Below are positions 9,710 through 15,928 of a DNA stretch of 36,639 nucleotides, in pieces. Below the pieces are notes generated by a model. That model did no database searches. It was not told where the DNA came from and saw only the letters and a list, made by a program, of their open reading frames with translations. Source of the DNA: Pelagibacterium sp. Lineage in GTDB: Bacteria; Pseudomonadota; Alphaproteobacteria; Rhizobiales; Devosiaceae. Within the stretch, counting starts at the first letter, position 1; each line of letters begins with the position of its first letter. The position numbers were made by a program, and so were the translations under genes. Where the stretch lies: positions 1 through 36,639 of the forward strand of contig PBNW01000055.1 in NCBI GenBank assembly GCA_002723255.1, in the 5' to 3' direction.

Positions 9710-9990
9710 GCGGCCTCCTTTGACCAACCCTAGACCTGTTGGTTTTACATGTAAATCGGCAACCCCGTTACCGCCCGTTACGGCTGATAACGTTCCGCCT
9801 GCGCACGAATTGGCCCATATCGCTGAAATCACCGTTGCCTTTGCCGGCATCTGGTGGTTCGGGGCGCCGCGATTGCGGCGGTCTCTTGGCGGAGAGACCT
9901 CTGTTTTTTCCTGTTTGCCGCATGTTTTTTCGCAGTCAGCCAGTTCGTTTCAGACTTGGCCACTCGCGTTTGTTTACTGGTTGGGGGCCA
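9710..9990. promoter_or_regulatory. divergent intergenic region with palindrome and short tandem repeat
   Basis: This 281 bp region separates the divergent membrane-protein and receiver genes. It contains a perfect 12 bp palindrome TTTACATGTAAA at 9744-9755. A 10 bp direct repeat, CCCGTTACCG at 9764-9773 then CCCGTTACGG at 9774-9783, is followed by TAACGTT. ACCAAC near 9723 and GTTGGT near 9738 form an inverted repeat. These lie 35-75 bp upstream of the minus-strand start and could bind a regulator. The right half holds a hairpin pair with a U-run, listed separately. No clear -35/-10 pair could be assigned. Confidence 0.4.
9865..9909 (+). terminator. rho-independent-type terminator upstream of the receiver gene
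   Basis: Two adjacent hairpins end in a U-run. The first is CGCCGC-GATT-GCGGCG (9865-9880). The second is GGTCTCT-TGGCGG-AGAGACC (9880-9899), followed by TCTGTTTTTT to 9909. On the plus strand this is a complete intrinsic terminator, yet no plus-strand gene ends before it. It may end a short RNA starting in 9720-9860 or act as an attenuator in the receiver gene's leader. Confidence 0.6.
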
Positions 9991-10440
9991 ATGACCAGCA
10001 ATGCCACGCTCGAGCCGCTGTTCGTGCTCGTTGATGACCATATTCACTCCGCGCGCCTGATGCGCAGGGCAATGCAGACGGGTGCTTCATCTGCGCGTGT
10101 CGTCTGGATCGGCAACGCCAGACGGGCTGAACGCACGCTCGTCCGTCTTTTTGGATCGGCCGGGTCGCAGCGGCCGGACATGCTGATTGTGGACCTCAAA
10201 TCTCACAGCGGCGCATCAGCTGCGTTCATTGCCCGGATCGGGAACCTCGCCGCCGCGGCGGACGTTCCGATCGCAGCCATTTCAGACATCGGAGCCGACG
10301 AAAGCCGTCAAGCGCTCCTCAAGAGCGGAGCCGACGCTGTTTTCGCCCGCCACCACGAGTTGACCGCCTATCGGGCGGAGATGGTGAAAATAATAGATTT
10401 CTGGGTACGGGAAACCGTCACCTGGCCCATTCGAGCGTAG
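9991..10440 (+). CDS. degenerate response-regulator receiver-like protein
   Basis: The 149-residue protein looks like a stand-alone receiver (CheY-like) domain. FVLVDDHIHSARLMRRAM gives the acidic pair D15-D16. MLIVDLK gives a possible phospho-acceptor D68 at the end of a hydrophobic strand. IAAISDIGADE supplies S98 in the Thr/Ser switch place. The invariant lysine is replaced: GADAVFARH has R120 where receivers have K followed by P. Signalling by phosphorylation may therefore be altered or absent. No output domain follows. The frame is open from 9739, but ATG 9991 has GGGGG just upstream and begins the domain properly. It diverges from the membrane protein at 9709 and is followed by a hairpin terminator at 10468-10534. 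The partner and output are unknown. Confidence 0.7.
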   Translation: MTSNATLEPLFVLVDDHIHSARLMRRAMQTGASSARVVWIGNARRAERTLVRLFGSAGSQRPDMLIVDLKSHSGASAAFIARIGNLAAAADVPIAAISDIGADESRQALLKSGADAVFARHHELTAYRAEMVKIIDFWVRETVTWPIRA

Positions 10441-10467
10441 CCACCGCGTCCCCGGCTGCGTTCGATA

Positions 10468-10534
10468 GGGAGGGATGAGCTCCTTAATGCGTCCCCCAAG
10501 GAACGTGTTGCATTCATTCCTCCCGACCTTTTTT
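10468..10534 (+). terminator. terminator hairpin downstream of the receiver gene
   Basis: GGGAGGGATGA (10468-10478) pairs with TCATTCCTCCC (10514-10524) over 11 bp with a single G-U wobble. GACC and six T residues (10529-10534) follow. The loop is long (35 nt) and can form its own smaller AATGC/GCATT stem. It lies 28 bp behind the receiver stop codon and probably ends that transcript. Confidence 0.5.
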
Positions 10535-10692
10535 CCGGCCCCGTGGCCATTTGCGTTGGTCGCGGCTTGTCCCTCCCTTGCCGCGACTGAAAAGACCGGC
10601 GGACCTAGCGTCCTCGTTTCGCCGGTCTTGATGGGGAGAGGGGCATGCTTATATCTTGCCGGCCGGCACTTGCCGCACCTCTCCCCATTTTT
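10535..10692 (+). ncRNA. candidate small RNA with anti-Shine-Dalgarno loop
   Basis: After one terminator and up to the next U-run, this stretch folds locally as separate hairpins. The stem GTCGCGGC (10559-10566) / GCCGCGAC (10580-10587) is perfect over 8 bp and exposes a 13 nt loop containing CCCTCCCT, which is complementary to ribosome-binding sites. A stem of AAGACCGGCG/CGCCGGTCTT (10592-10629) follows. The 3' end is ATGGGGAGAGG (10631-10641) paired with CCTCTCCCCAT (10678-10688) and then TTTTT to 10692, with palindrome TGCCGGCCGGCA (10657-10668) inside. Alphaproteobacterial small RNAs of the CcsR/cuckoo/ar14 kind also display C-U-rich anti-SD loops. The similarity is in design only, and no transcript evidence is available. 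Confidence 0.4.
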
Positions 10693-10880
10693 CCACCGGC
10701 GCGGCGCATCGTCAGCCAACTTCAAGGGCAGGCTAATTCCCTGTTTTGAAAGCGATCTTTGCCGCGTTGGGTGGCAGGCTTTTACCCAGATTGTTTCAAT
10801 CTGTTAACAAAGGCTTGCCAGACGGTTTCGTCTCAAGCATTCTCCCCATCGTATGCGGCGTTAACGTTCCGGAAACTTCC

Positions 10881-10902
10881 GCGGTTTGGACCGCCGTTTT
10901 TT
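10881..10902 (+). terminator. weak hairpin with U-run upstream of the small exported peptide
   Basis: GCGGT-TTGG-ACCGC is followed by CG and six T residues (10897-10902). The stem is only 5 bp. It ends 24 bp before the ATG at 10927, so it could be a leader attenuator or chance. The nearby GGTTTGGACC sequence adds symmetry. Confidence 0.3.
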
Positions 10903-10926
10903 CCGGACATGTGCGGGGAGGCCACC

Positions 10927-11124
10927 ATGATGACCACACCACGCCTCGTCAGTCTGACCGCGCTTGTGGCCAGCCTGTTCATCGTCATATTGACGATTAC
11001 TCAAGCCAATGGATTGACTGCAACACCCCAGACGGGCGTCACGGCCGTTGCCTGTGTCGAGACAGCAATCGCACCTGATTGTCCGGCATCGGGATCACTC
11101 GTTCAGGCAGTCATCCAGCGCTGA
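10927..11124 (+). CDS. small exported or membrane-anchored peptide
   Basis: The 65-residue product starts MMTTPRLVSLTALVASLF. A hydrophobic segment at about 8-25 follows a single basic residue, like a signal peptide or signal anchor. The remainder is short and has two cysteines (C43, C52) that could form a disulfide in the periplasm. GGGGAG seven to eight bases before the tandem ATG codons is a good ribosome site and decides the start. The same frame is open upstream to 10759 but without a site or codon logic. I do not recognise a family. It stands alone between hairpin-rich DNA and a terminator, on the same strand as otsBA, about 245 bp ahead of otsB. Confidence 0.55.
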   Translation: MMTTPRLVSLTALVASLFIVILTITQANGLTATPQTGVTAVACVETAIAPDCPASGSLVQAVIQR

Positions 11125-11135
11125 CATCATTTTGC

Positions 11136-11174
11136 CCTGGCCGGGGATACCTGGCCAGGTGCCATTCTTTCTTG
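11136..11174 (+). terminator. probable terminator after the small exported peptide
   Basis: CCTGGCC (11136-11142) pairs with GGCCAGG (11153-11159) over 7 bp with a 10 nt loop, 12 bp after the stop codon. The tail is T-rich (ATTCTTTCTTGT) rather than a pure U-run, so efficiency is uncertain. Confidence 0.5.
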
Positions 11175-11225
11175 TGGTATCATATTGCGTCCGGTGACTA
11201 GCCGGTATGCGCGGTTTGCGGTTGC

Positions 11226-11244
11226 GCCGAGGCGCGACCTCGGC
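11226..11244. repeat. 7 bp inverted repeat in the otsB upstream region
   Basis: GCCGAGG-CGCGA-CCTCGGC is a perfect 7 bp stem with a 5 nt loop. It lies about 60 bp upstream of the possible stress promoter and has no U-run. It may be an RNA hairpin or a protein site. Nothing else recognisable is in 11175-11300. Confidence 0.3.
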
Positions 11245-11302
11245 AAGTCTGTATGCATAGGATGATCGGCCACGCCTTGAGTCGATCCATGGCCAGAAAT
11301 CC

Positions 11303-11328
11303 GGAACCCTTTGTCCCGCGTGGACATT
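11303..11328 (+). promoter_or_regulatory. possible EcfG-type general-stress promoter for otsBA
   Basis: GGAAC at 11303-11307 is followed after 17 bp by CATT at 11325-11328. The alphaproteobacterial general-stress sigma factor EcfG recognises GGAAC, 16-17 bp, CGTT, so this has one mismatch in the -10. It would start transcription about 30-35 bp before the otsB ATG. Trehalose synthesis is a known general-stress output in rhizobia, which supports the reading, but short motifs occur by chance. Confidence 0.35.
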
Positions 11329-11369
11329 GAACTGATGGAGCGAACGTCAACAACCAAGCCCCGGAGATT

Positions 11370-12176
11370 ATGCAAAACGCGGTTTCCGCTATCCTGTCCG
11401 CCAGTTCGGGCCCGGTAGCGATCTTCACCGATTTCGACGGTACTCTCGTTGAAATCGCCTCACATCCGGATGCGGTCGTGGTCCCTGAGGACCTGCCCAT
11501 CCGACTTCGTACCCTGTACGCCGCGCTCGACGGTGCTCTTGCCGTTGTCACAGGCCGCTCCATTGCAGCGATAGATGGCTTCCTGCCATCCCAGGCCTTT
11601 TCGCTGACCGGCAGCCATGGCGCCGAATACCGTCACAACGGTGAACAGCAGGCCCCCGAATCCCATCTTGTCGATGACGCCAGAACGATAGCCGACCGTG
11701 TTTCCGATAGTCTGCATGGCGAGAATGGCGTTCTCGTCGAGCCCAAGCCCACCGGTGTCGCCGTCCATTACCGCGCAGCGCCGGAAAAGGGCGCCATCGC
11801 CAGTGCCGCTCTTGCCCGTGCGCTTGATGGATTTCCCGATTTTCATGCCATAAACGGCAAGAAAGTCGTTGAGGCGCGCCCGAAATCGGCCAACAAGGGC
11901 GTTGCGCTTTCCCGATTGATGCAGGTTAACCCGTTTGTCGGCCGCATGCCGATTTTCATAGGTGACGACGTCACCGACGAGGACGGGTTCGCCGCCGCTG
12001 AACGCCTTGGCGGATTCGGCATCAGGATCGGTGAGGAGTCAGAAACTCTCGCGCGGTTTTCCCTGCCCGACATCGCCACGCTCTACAGCTATTTCGACGC
12101 CCTGATCGAGAGGGAACCAAACAACACCGCATCCAATTTTGCGGATCAGGGAATCCAGGAAAGCAGGATCAGATGA
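11370..12176 (+). CDS. otsB: trehalose-6-phosphate phosphatase
   Basis: The 268-residue cytoplasmic enzyme removes phosphate from trehalose-6-phosphate and is a HAD-superfamily member. The nucleophile motif is TDFDGTLVEIA, with D21 as nucleophile and D23 as acid/base. GSHGAEYR is family-specific, and the metal-binding end is FIGDDVTDEDGF. Length matches E. coli OtsB. CCGGAG lies three bases before the ATG. The gene overlaps otsA by the ATGA arrangement at 12173-12176, so both enzymes are made together. Trehalose serves as a compatible solute and desiccation protectant. A possible EcfG promoter lies just upstream. Confidence 0.96.
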   Translation: MQNAVSAILSASSGPVAIFTDFDGTLVEIASHPDAVVVPEDLPIRLRTLYAALDGALAVVTGRSIAAIDGFLPSQAFSLTGSHGAEYRHNGEQQAPESHLVDDARTIADRVSDSLHGENGVLVEPKPTGVAVHYRAAPEKGAIASAALARALDGFPDFHAINGKKVVEARPKSANKGVALSRLMQVNPFVGRMPIFIGDDVTDEDGFAAAERLGGFGIRIGEESETLARFSLPDIATLYSYFDALIEREPNNTASNFADQGIQESRIR

Positions 12177-13702
12177 GCCGTCTCATTGTCGTTTCAAATC
12201 GAATTCCCGGGAAGGCCCCCGCTGCGGGCGGACTTGCCGTTGCCTTGAAGAAGACCCTTTCGGCGCGAGACGGCTTCTGGTTCGGATGGTCTGGAGCATT
12301 CGCCGAAAACCCCAGCCGGGAAGCAAAATTCGAGACCATCGACGGGCTGCAGATCGGCTCGATCGATCTCACCAAATCCGATCACCAAAGCTATTATGCC
12401 GGATTTTCCAATTCGATCCTTTGGCCGGCCTTCCATTTGCGACTCGACCTGACCGACATTCATTCGCACTGGTATGAAGGCTATCGCCGGGTCAACGTCC
12501 AGTTCGCCGAGGCTATCGCCAAGCACATCCAGCCCGATGACATCATCTGGGTGCATGATTACCATCTGATTCCGCTGGCAACAGAGCTGCGCCGGCGCAA
12601 TATCCGCAACAAGATCGGGTTCTATCTCCATATTCCCTTCCCGACCCCTGATGCGCTGAACGCAATTCCCCACCATGAGGAATTGCTGACCGACCTTCTG
12701 GCCTATGATCTGGTCGGGTTCCAGGCGCAGCGCGATGTTGCAGCCTTTAACGAATTCATCGCCCACGAGGAAATGTATCGCCAGGCCGGTGGCACGCCGT
12801 TCGAAATCGAGATGGGAAACACCGTTCTCGAGGCCTTTCCCATAGGGTCCGATCCTGATGCCTTTGCCAAACTGGCCGCCAGCCCCAACGCCCAGAAGAT
12901 GTATAAGCGCGTCGAGCGCTCCATGAACGGCCGAGCCATGATTCTGGGTGTCGACAGGCTCGATTATTCAAAGGGCCTGCCACAGCGTGTCCAGGCCTAC
13001 GAGAAGCTGCTGGAAAACAACGCCAACCTTCGGCGCGCCGTCCACATGATCCAGATCGCCCCGCCCTCGCGCGATACGATCAAGGAATATCAGGTGATCT
13101 CCGACGAGCTGGATTCGGCGGTCGGGAGACTGACGGGCCGCTTTGCCGAACCCGACTGGCTGCCCATAACCTACGTCAAACGTGCCTATTCCCAGGCCTC
13201 GCTGGCCGGACTTTACCGCCTCGCCCGCGTAGGGCTGGTCACCCCGCTACGCGACGGCATGAACCTGGTGGCGCACGAATATGTCGCCTCACAGAACCCG
13301 GAAAACCCAGGGGTTCTCGTCCTCTCGCGCTTCGCGGGTGCGGCCGAGATTTTCCATGATGCGCTCATCATCAATCCCTTCGACACCGACGAAACCGCTG
13401 AAGCCATGCGCCTTGCGATCGCCATGCCGCTCGAAGAGCGCAAGGAGCGCTGGGAGGGCTTGATGAAAGTGGCGCAGACCTACAATGTCGACAACTGGGC
13501 CGACAGCTATCTGGCCGCGCTGACCGGCGAGATGCCGTCTGCCGCAGCCGGCGAGGACGATCCCGACGGCGATCGGGACGGCAAGAGCGAGTTGCTGCCG
13601 CGCGCCGGCGCGCTGGGCCGGCCGGCTACGATGTCAATCGAGCAACGCGCACCGCGCCAGTCCTTCCTGCCATGGCTGCGCTCGGTCTTTTCCGGCACAT
13701 AA
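12173..13702 (+). CDS. otsA: trehalose-6-phosphate synthase (alpha,alpha-, UDP-forming)
   Basis: This 509-residue GT20 glycosyltransferase joins UDP-glucose and glucose-6-phosphate. Visible blocks are SNRIPGKAPAAGGLAVAL at the N-terminal phosphate loop, VWVHDYHLIPL, HIPFPTPD, GVDRLDYSKGLP and the donor-site PLRDGMNLVAHEYVASQ. It is about 35 residues longer than E. coli OtsA. The extra C-terminal tail (from about 460) is polar, with an acidic run GEDDPDGDRDG, and is unlikely to be catalytic. Translation is coupled to otsB by a 4 bp overlap, and AGGA upstream may serve as ribosome site. A strong bidirectional terminator follows at 13711-13738. Confidence 0.96.
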   Translation: MSRLIVVSNRIPGKAPAAGGLAVALKKTLSARDGFWFGWSGAFAENPSREAKFETIDGLQIGSIDLTKSDHQSYYAGFSNSILWPAFHLRLDLTDIHSHWYEGYRRVNVQFAEAIAKHIQPDDIIWVHDYHLIPLATELRRRNIRNKIGFYLHIPFPTPDALNAIPHHEELLTDLLAYDLVGFQAQRDVAAFNEFIAHEEMYRQAGGTPFEIEMGNTVLEAFPIGSDPDAFAKLAASPNAQKMYKRVERSMNGRAMILGVDRLDYSKGLPQRVQAYEKLLENNANLRRAVHMIQIAPPSRDTIKEYQVISDELDSAVGRLTGRFAEPDWLPITYVKRAYSQASLAGLYRLARVGLVTPLRDGMNLVAHEYVASQNPENPGVLVLSRFAGAAEIFHDALIINPFDTDETAEAMRLAIAMPLEERKERWEGLMKVAQTYNVDNWADSYLAALTGEMPSAAAGEDDPDGDRDGKSELLPRAGALGRPATMSIEQRAPRQSFLPWLRSVFSGT

Positions 13703-13710
13703 ACGAAAAA

Positions 13711-13738
13711 GGGCGGCCCGAAAGCCGCCCTCTCTTTT
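13711..13738. terminator. bidirectional terminator between otsA and the sugar ABC operon
   Basis: GGGCGGC (13711-13717), loop CCGAAA, GCCGCCC (13724-13730), then TCTCTTTT. On the opposite strand the same stem is followed by TTTTTCG. It therefore serves both the otsA transcript and the convergent substrate-binding-protein gene. Confidence 0.9.
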
Positions 13739-13761
13739 CGCACTATGGGAAGAAGTGCAGA

Positions 13762-14712
13762 TCAGAATGTCGAATCCGGGAAATAGTAGTTTTCGGCATT
13801 CTCGGGCGTAATCAGCGGTGCACCGAGAATATATTCGCCCGAAACCGGACCGTTCGACGTGAAATGGCTGACGGTCACGTCCATTGCTGTGGCGATCATC
13901 GCGGGCGGATAAAGAACGTCCACCGGAACCAGGTCCGAGCCCTCCATCACCATCTGGATGATTTCCTTCATGCCGGCCCCGCCGACGATGAACAGTTCAT
14001 CCTCGCGGCCCGCCTGGCGCACCGCCTCGATGACACCGAGCGCGATGTCGTCGTCCTGCGCCCAGACACCATCGATGTCAGGGAAGCGCGACAGGAAGTC
14101 CTGCATCACCTCGAACCCATCGTCGCGGTTCCAGTTGGCGTACTGGTTGTCCAGAACGTTGATGCCCGAGCCGTCGATGGTTTCCATGAACGCGTTGAAG
14201 CGCTCGTCATCGATCACCGTCGGGATGCCGCGCAGGATGACGATGTTATCGCCTTCGCCGAGCCGCGAGAGGAAGTATTCGCCCGAGACGGTTCCCAGCG
14301 CGGTATTGTTGCCGGCAACATAAACGTCCTCGATGCCTTCCTGAGACAGGCCACGGTCGACAACCGTTACAAAGACGCCCGATTCCTTGACCATCCGCAC
14401 CGGATCGGTGAGAGGCTCGGACTCGAACGGCAGCACGACCAGCGCGTCGATCTGGTGGATCGAAATCAGATCCTCGAGATCGTTGGCCTGCTGTGCCGGG
14501 CCATCGGCAGCAATCAGCACAATGTCGATCTCGGGATTGGCTTCCTCGATCCGGGTCATGGCCTGCTCTGCATGCCAGTTGAGCCCGCCCGCCCAGCCAT
14601 GAGTGGCCGCCGGAATGGAAACGCCAATGGTGATTTCCTGTGCCGCCGCAGCGGTCACCCCAAGCGCAACGCTGCACAAAGCAGCGCTGGCAATGAGCTT
14701 GAGTGTTCGCAT
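13762..14712 (-). CDS. sugar ABC transporter periplasmic substrate-binding protein
   Basis: The 316-residue protein belongs to the ribose/galactose-type binding proteins (periplasmic-binding family 4). A signal peptide runs to about residue 24, with likely cleavage after TAAAA. The mature protein begins EITIGVSIPAATHGWAGG, followed by family blocks such as IDALVVLPFESEPL and IDGVWAQDDDIALGVIEAV. It delivers its ligand to the permease and ATPase encoded upstream on the same strand. AAGGAGG six bases before the ATG is strong. A 184 bp gap with a repeat element separates it from the permease gene. The ligand is probably a monosaccharide or polyol, but I cannot name it. Confidence 0.9.
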   Translation of the reverse strand: MRTLKLIASAALCSVALGVTAAAAQEITIGVSIPAATHGWAGGLNWHAEQAMTRIEEANPEIDIVLIAADGPAQQANDLEDLISIHQIDALVVLPFESEPLTDPVRMVKESGVFVTVVDRGLSQEGIEDVYVAGNNTALGTVSGEYFLSRLGEGDNIVILRGIPTVIDDERFNAFMETIDGSGINVLDNQYANWNRDDGFEVMQDFLSRFPDIDGVWAQDDDIALGVIEAVRQAGREDELFIVGGAGMKEIIQMVMEGSDLVPVDVLYPPAMIATAMDVTVSHFTSNGPVSGEYILGAPLITPENAENYYFPDSTF

Positions 14713-14763
14713 GATAGTCCTCCTTGGTTGTGTTTCGCGCCTCTCCTCAAGACGCTGCCCCCG

Positions 14764-14783
14764 CCGGCGCGCATTGGCGCCGG
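14764..14783. repeat. GC-rich hairpin between permease and binding-protein genes
   Basis: CCGGCGC-GCATTG-GCGCCGG is a perfect 7 bp stem with a 6 nt loop and no U-run. It stands about 50 bp before the binding-protein gene and directly beside the repeat at 14793-14900. Such intercistronic hairpins can stabilise mRNA ends and help express binding proteins more than their permeases. That role is inference. Confidence 0.4.
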
Positions 14784-14792
14784 TTGGAATTT

Positions 14793-14900
14793 CCAGAGCA
14801 TTTCCGCCATTCTTCGAAGTACTTGAATGCTCTAAGTCTTTGTTTTATCGCGCTTCCGAAACCCGACAAGCAGGTCCCACCTATCCTGGAAACGCTCTAG
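14793..14900. repeat. Hyphomicrobiales-type intergenic repeat (AGAGCRTTTCC ends)
   Basis: The about 108 bp element has inverted ends: AGAGCATTTCC (14795-14805) against GGAAACGCTCT (14888-14898), matching 10 of 11. A third copy of the unit occurs inside as GAATGCTCT (14825-14833). Read on the minus strand, the core GCGATAAAACAAAGACTTAG is one I know from dispersed palindromic repeats common in Rhizobiales genomes. The right end supplies the TAG stop codon of the permease gene, so the repeat touches coding sequence. I see only this copy in the window. Confidence 0.65.
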
Positions 14901-15928
14901 CCCCTGGCCTTCCTGAAGATATTGAGATGGCCAAGATTACCGCGCTGCAGCCAGACGGCAGCGATGATGATCACGCCCTGGACCGCACCGTTGAGATAGT
15001 TCGAGATGATGTCGGTCAGGTTCAGGATGTTGCCGATGGTCGTGAGCATGATCGCCCCGATCACCGTCCCCCCGATCCGCCCGTACCCGCCCTTGAGCAT
15101 GGTGCCGCCAATAATCACGGCCGCAATCGCTTCGAGCTCCCAGAGCACACCTGTCGAGGACGAGGCCGAACCCAGTCGCGGAACATAAATTATGGTGGCG
15201 ATTGAAACGCAAAGCCCCTGGATGACATAGGTCAGCGTTCTGATGCGGTCGACCTTGATCGCCGAATAGCGTGCCACCGTTTCGTTGGACCCGATCGCCA
15301 TGCAATAGCGCCCGAACGCCGTGCGGTTGAGAAGCACCCAGCCCAGCACCGCAACCAGCGCAAACACCAGCACCGGGATGGGAATACCCAGCAGGTTGCC
15401 GTAATAGACGGGGCGATAGGCGTCGCGGATATCGAAGGCCAGCGACAGCGTTCCACCATCGGCGAAATAGGTGACCAGCGAGCGGAAGATACCCATCGTG
15501 CCCAGCGTCACGATAAAGGCCTCGATCTTGCCCTTGGTCGTCATGAAGCCGTTGAGAAAGCCCGCGCCCAGCCCCAGCAGCACAGAAGCCGCACAGCCCA
15601 GCAGCACTGTCGGAACGCCCGTTCCGAGCGTTTCGATGGCCGCGTTCATCACGATAATCATCGCCCCCGAAATCACCGCGGCCATGGAGCCCACCGAAAG
15701 GTCGATCCCGCCTGCTGTGATAACGAAGGTCGCCCCCACCGCGATGATGCCGATAAAGGCCGAGCGCGTGAGAAGATTGGAAATATTGCCCTCTGAGGCA
15801 AAGGCCGGGTTGAGTGCCAGCCCCAACAAGCACAACGCAATCAGCGCCACGAGCGGCCCGAAGGTGTGATAGTCGATCCTGAACCGCTTCTTGGCGGGCT
15901 TTACACCCTCATGCGCTTGCGCGGTCAT
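14897..15928 (-). CDS. sugar ABC transporter permease, RbsC type
   Basis: The 343-residue membrane protein has about eight to ten hydrophobic segments after a short polar N-terminus. Family blocks include [31 protein letters not shown] and LGASSS-like [43 protein letters not shown]. It forms the channel for the neighbouring double ATPase. The frame is open to 16018, but ATG 15928 has AGGGAG seven bases upstream and gives the usual length. It overlaps the ATPase gene by 20 bp. Its TAG stop lies within an intergenic repeat, so the extreme C-terminus (FRKARG) may have been set by the repeat insertion. Confidence 0.92.
   Translation of the reverse strand: MTAQAHEGVKPAKKRFRIDYHTFGPLVALIALCLLGLALNPAFASEGNISNLLTRSAFIGIIAVGATFVITAGGIDLSVGSMAAVISGAMIIVMNAAIETLGTGVPTVLLGCAASVLLGLGAGFLNGFMTTKGKIEAFIVTLGTMGIFRSLVTYFADGGTLSLAFDIRDAYRPVYYGNLLGIPIPVLVFALVAVLGWVLLNRTAFGRYCMAIGSNETVARYSAIKVDRIRTLTYVIQGLCVSIATIIYVPRLGSASSSTGVLWELEAIAAVIIGGTMLKGGYGRIGGTVIGAIMLTTIGNILNLTDIISNYLNGAVQGVIIIAAVWLQRGNLGHLNIFRKARG

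Larger units (their letters stand above)
10441..10926. other. 486 bp gene-free stretch rich in stem-loops
   Basis: I see no convincing gene here. Plus-strand structures in order are: a U-run terminator hairpin (10468-10534); a GGCC-CCGT-GGCC hairpin (10537-10548); an 8 bp hairpin with a CCCTCCCT loop (10559-10587); a 10 bp stem AAGACCGGCG/CGCCGGTCTT (10592-10629) with inner GGAC/GTCC; and an 11 bp stem with inner palindrome and U-run (10631-10692). After that come a TTCCGGAA palindrome (10869-10876) and GCGGT-TTGG-ACCGC with T6 (10881-10902). A 110-codon open frame at 10475-10807 crosses these structures and has no recognisable domain, so I left it out. Confidence 0.55.

Noticed and set aside
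10475-10807. 110-codon open frame in the hairpin-rich stretch
   Set aside because: It runs through several long stem-loops and U-runs, has no family features, and its codon pattern looks non-coding.
13711-13738. Hairpin after otsA as a riboregulator
   Set aside because: Short GC stem with U-runs on both strands between convergent genes is a standard bidirectional terminator.
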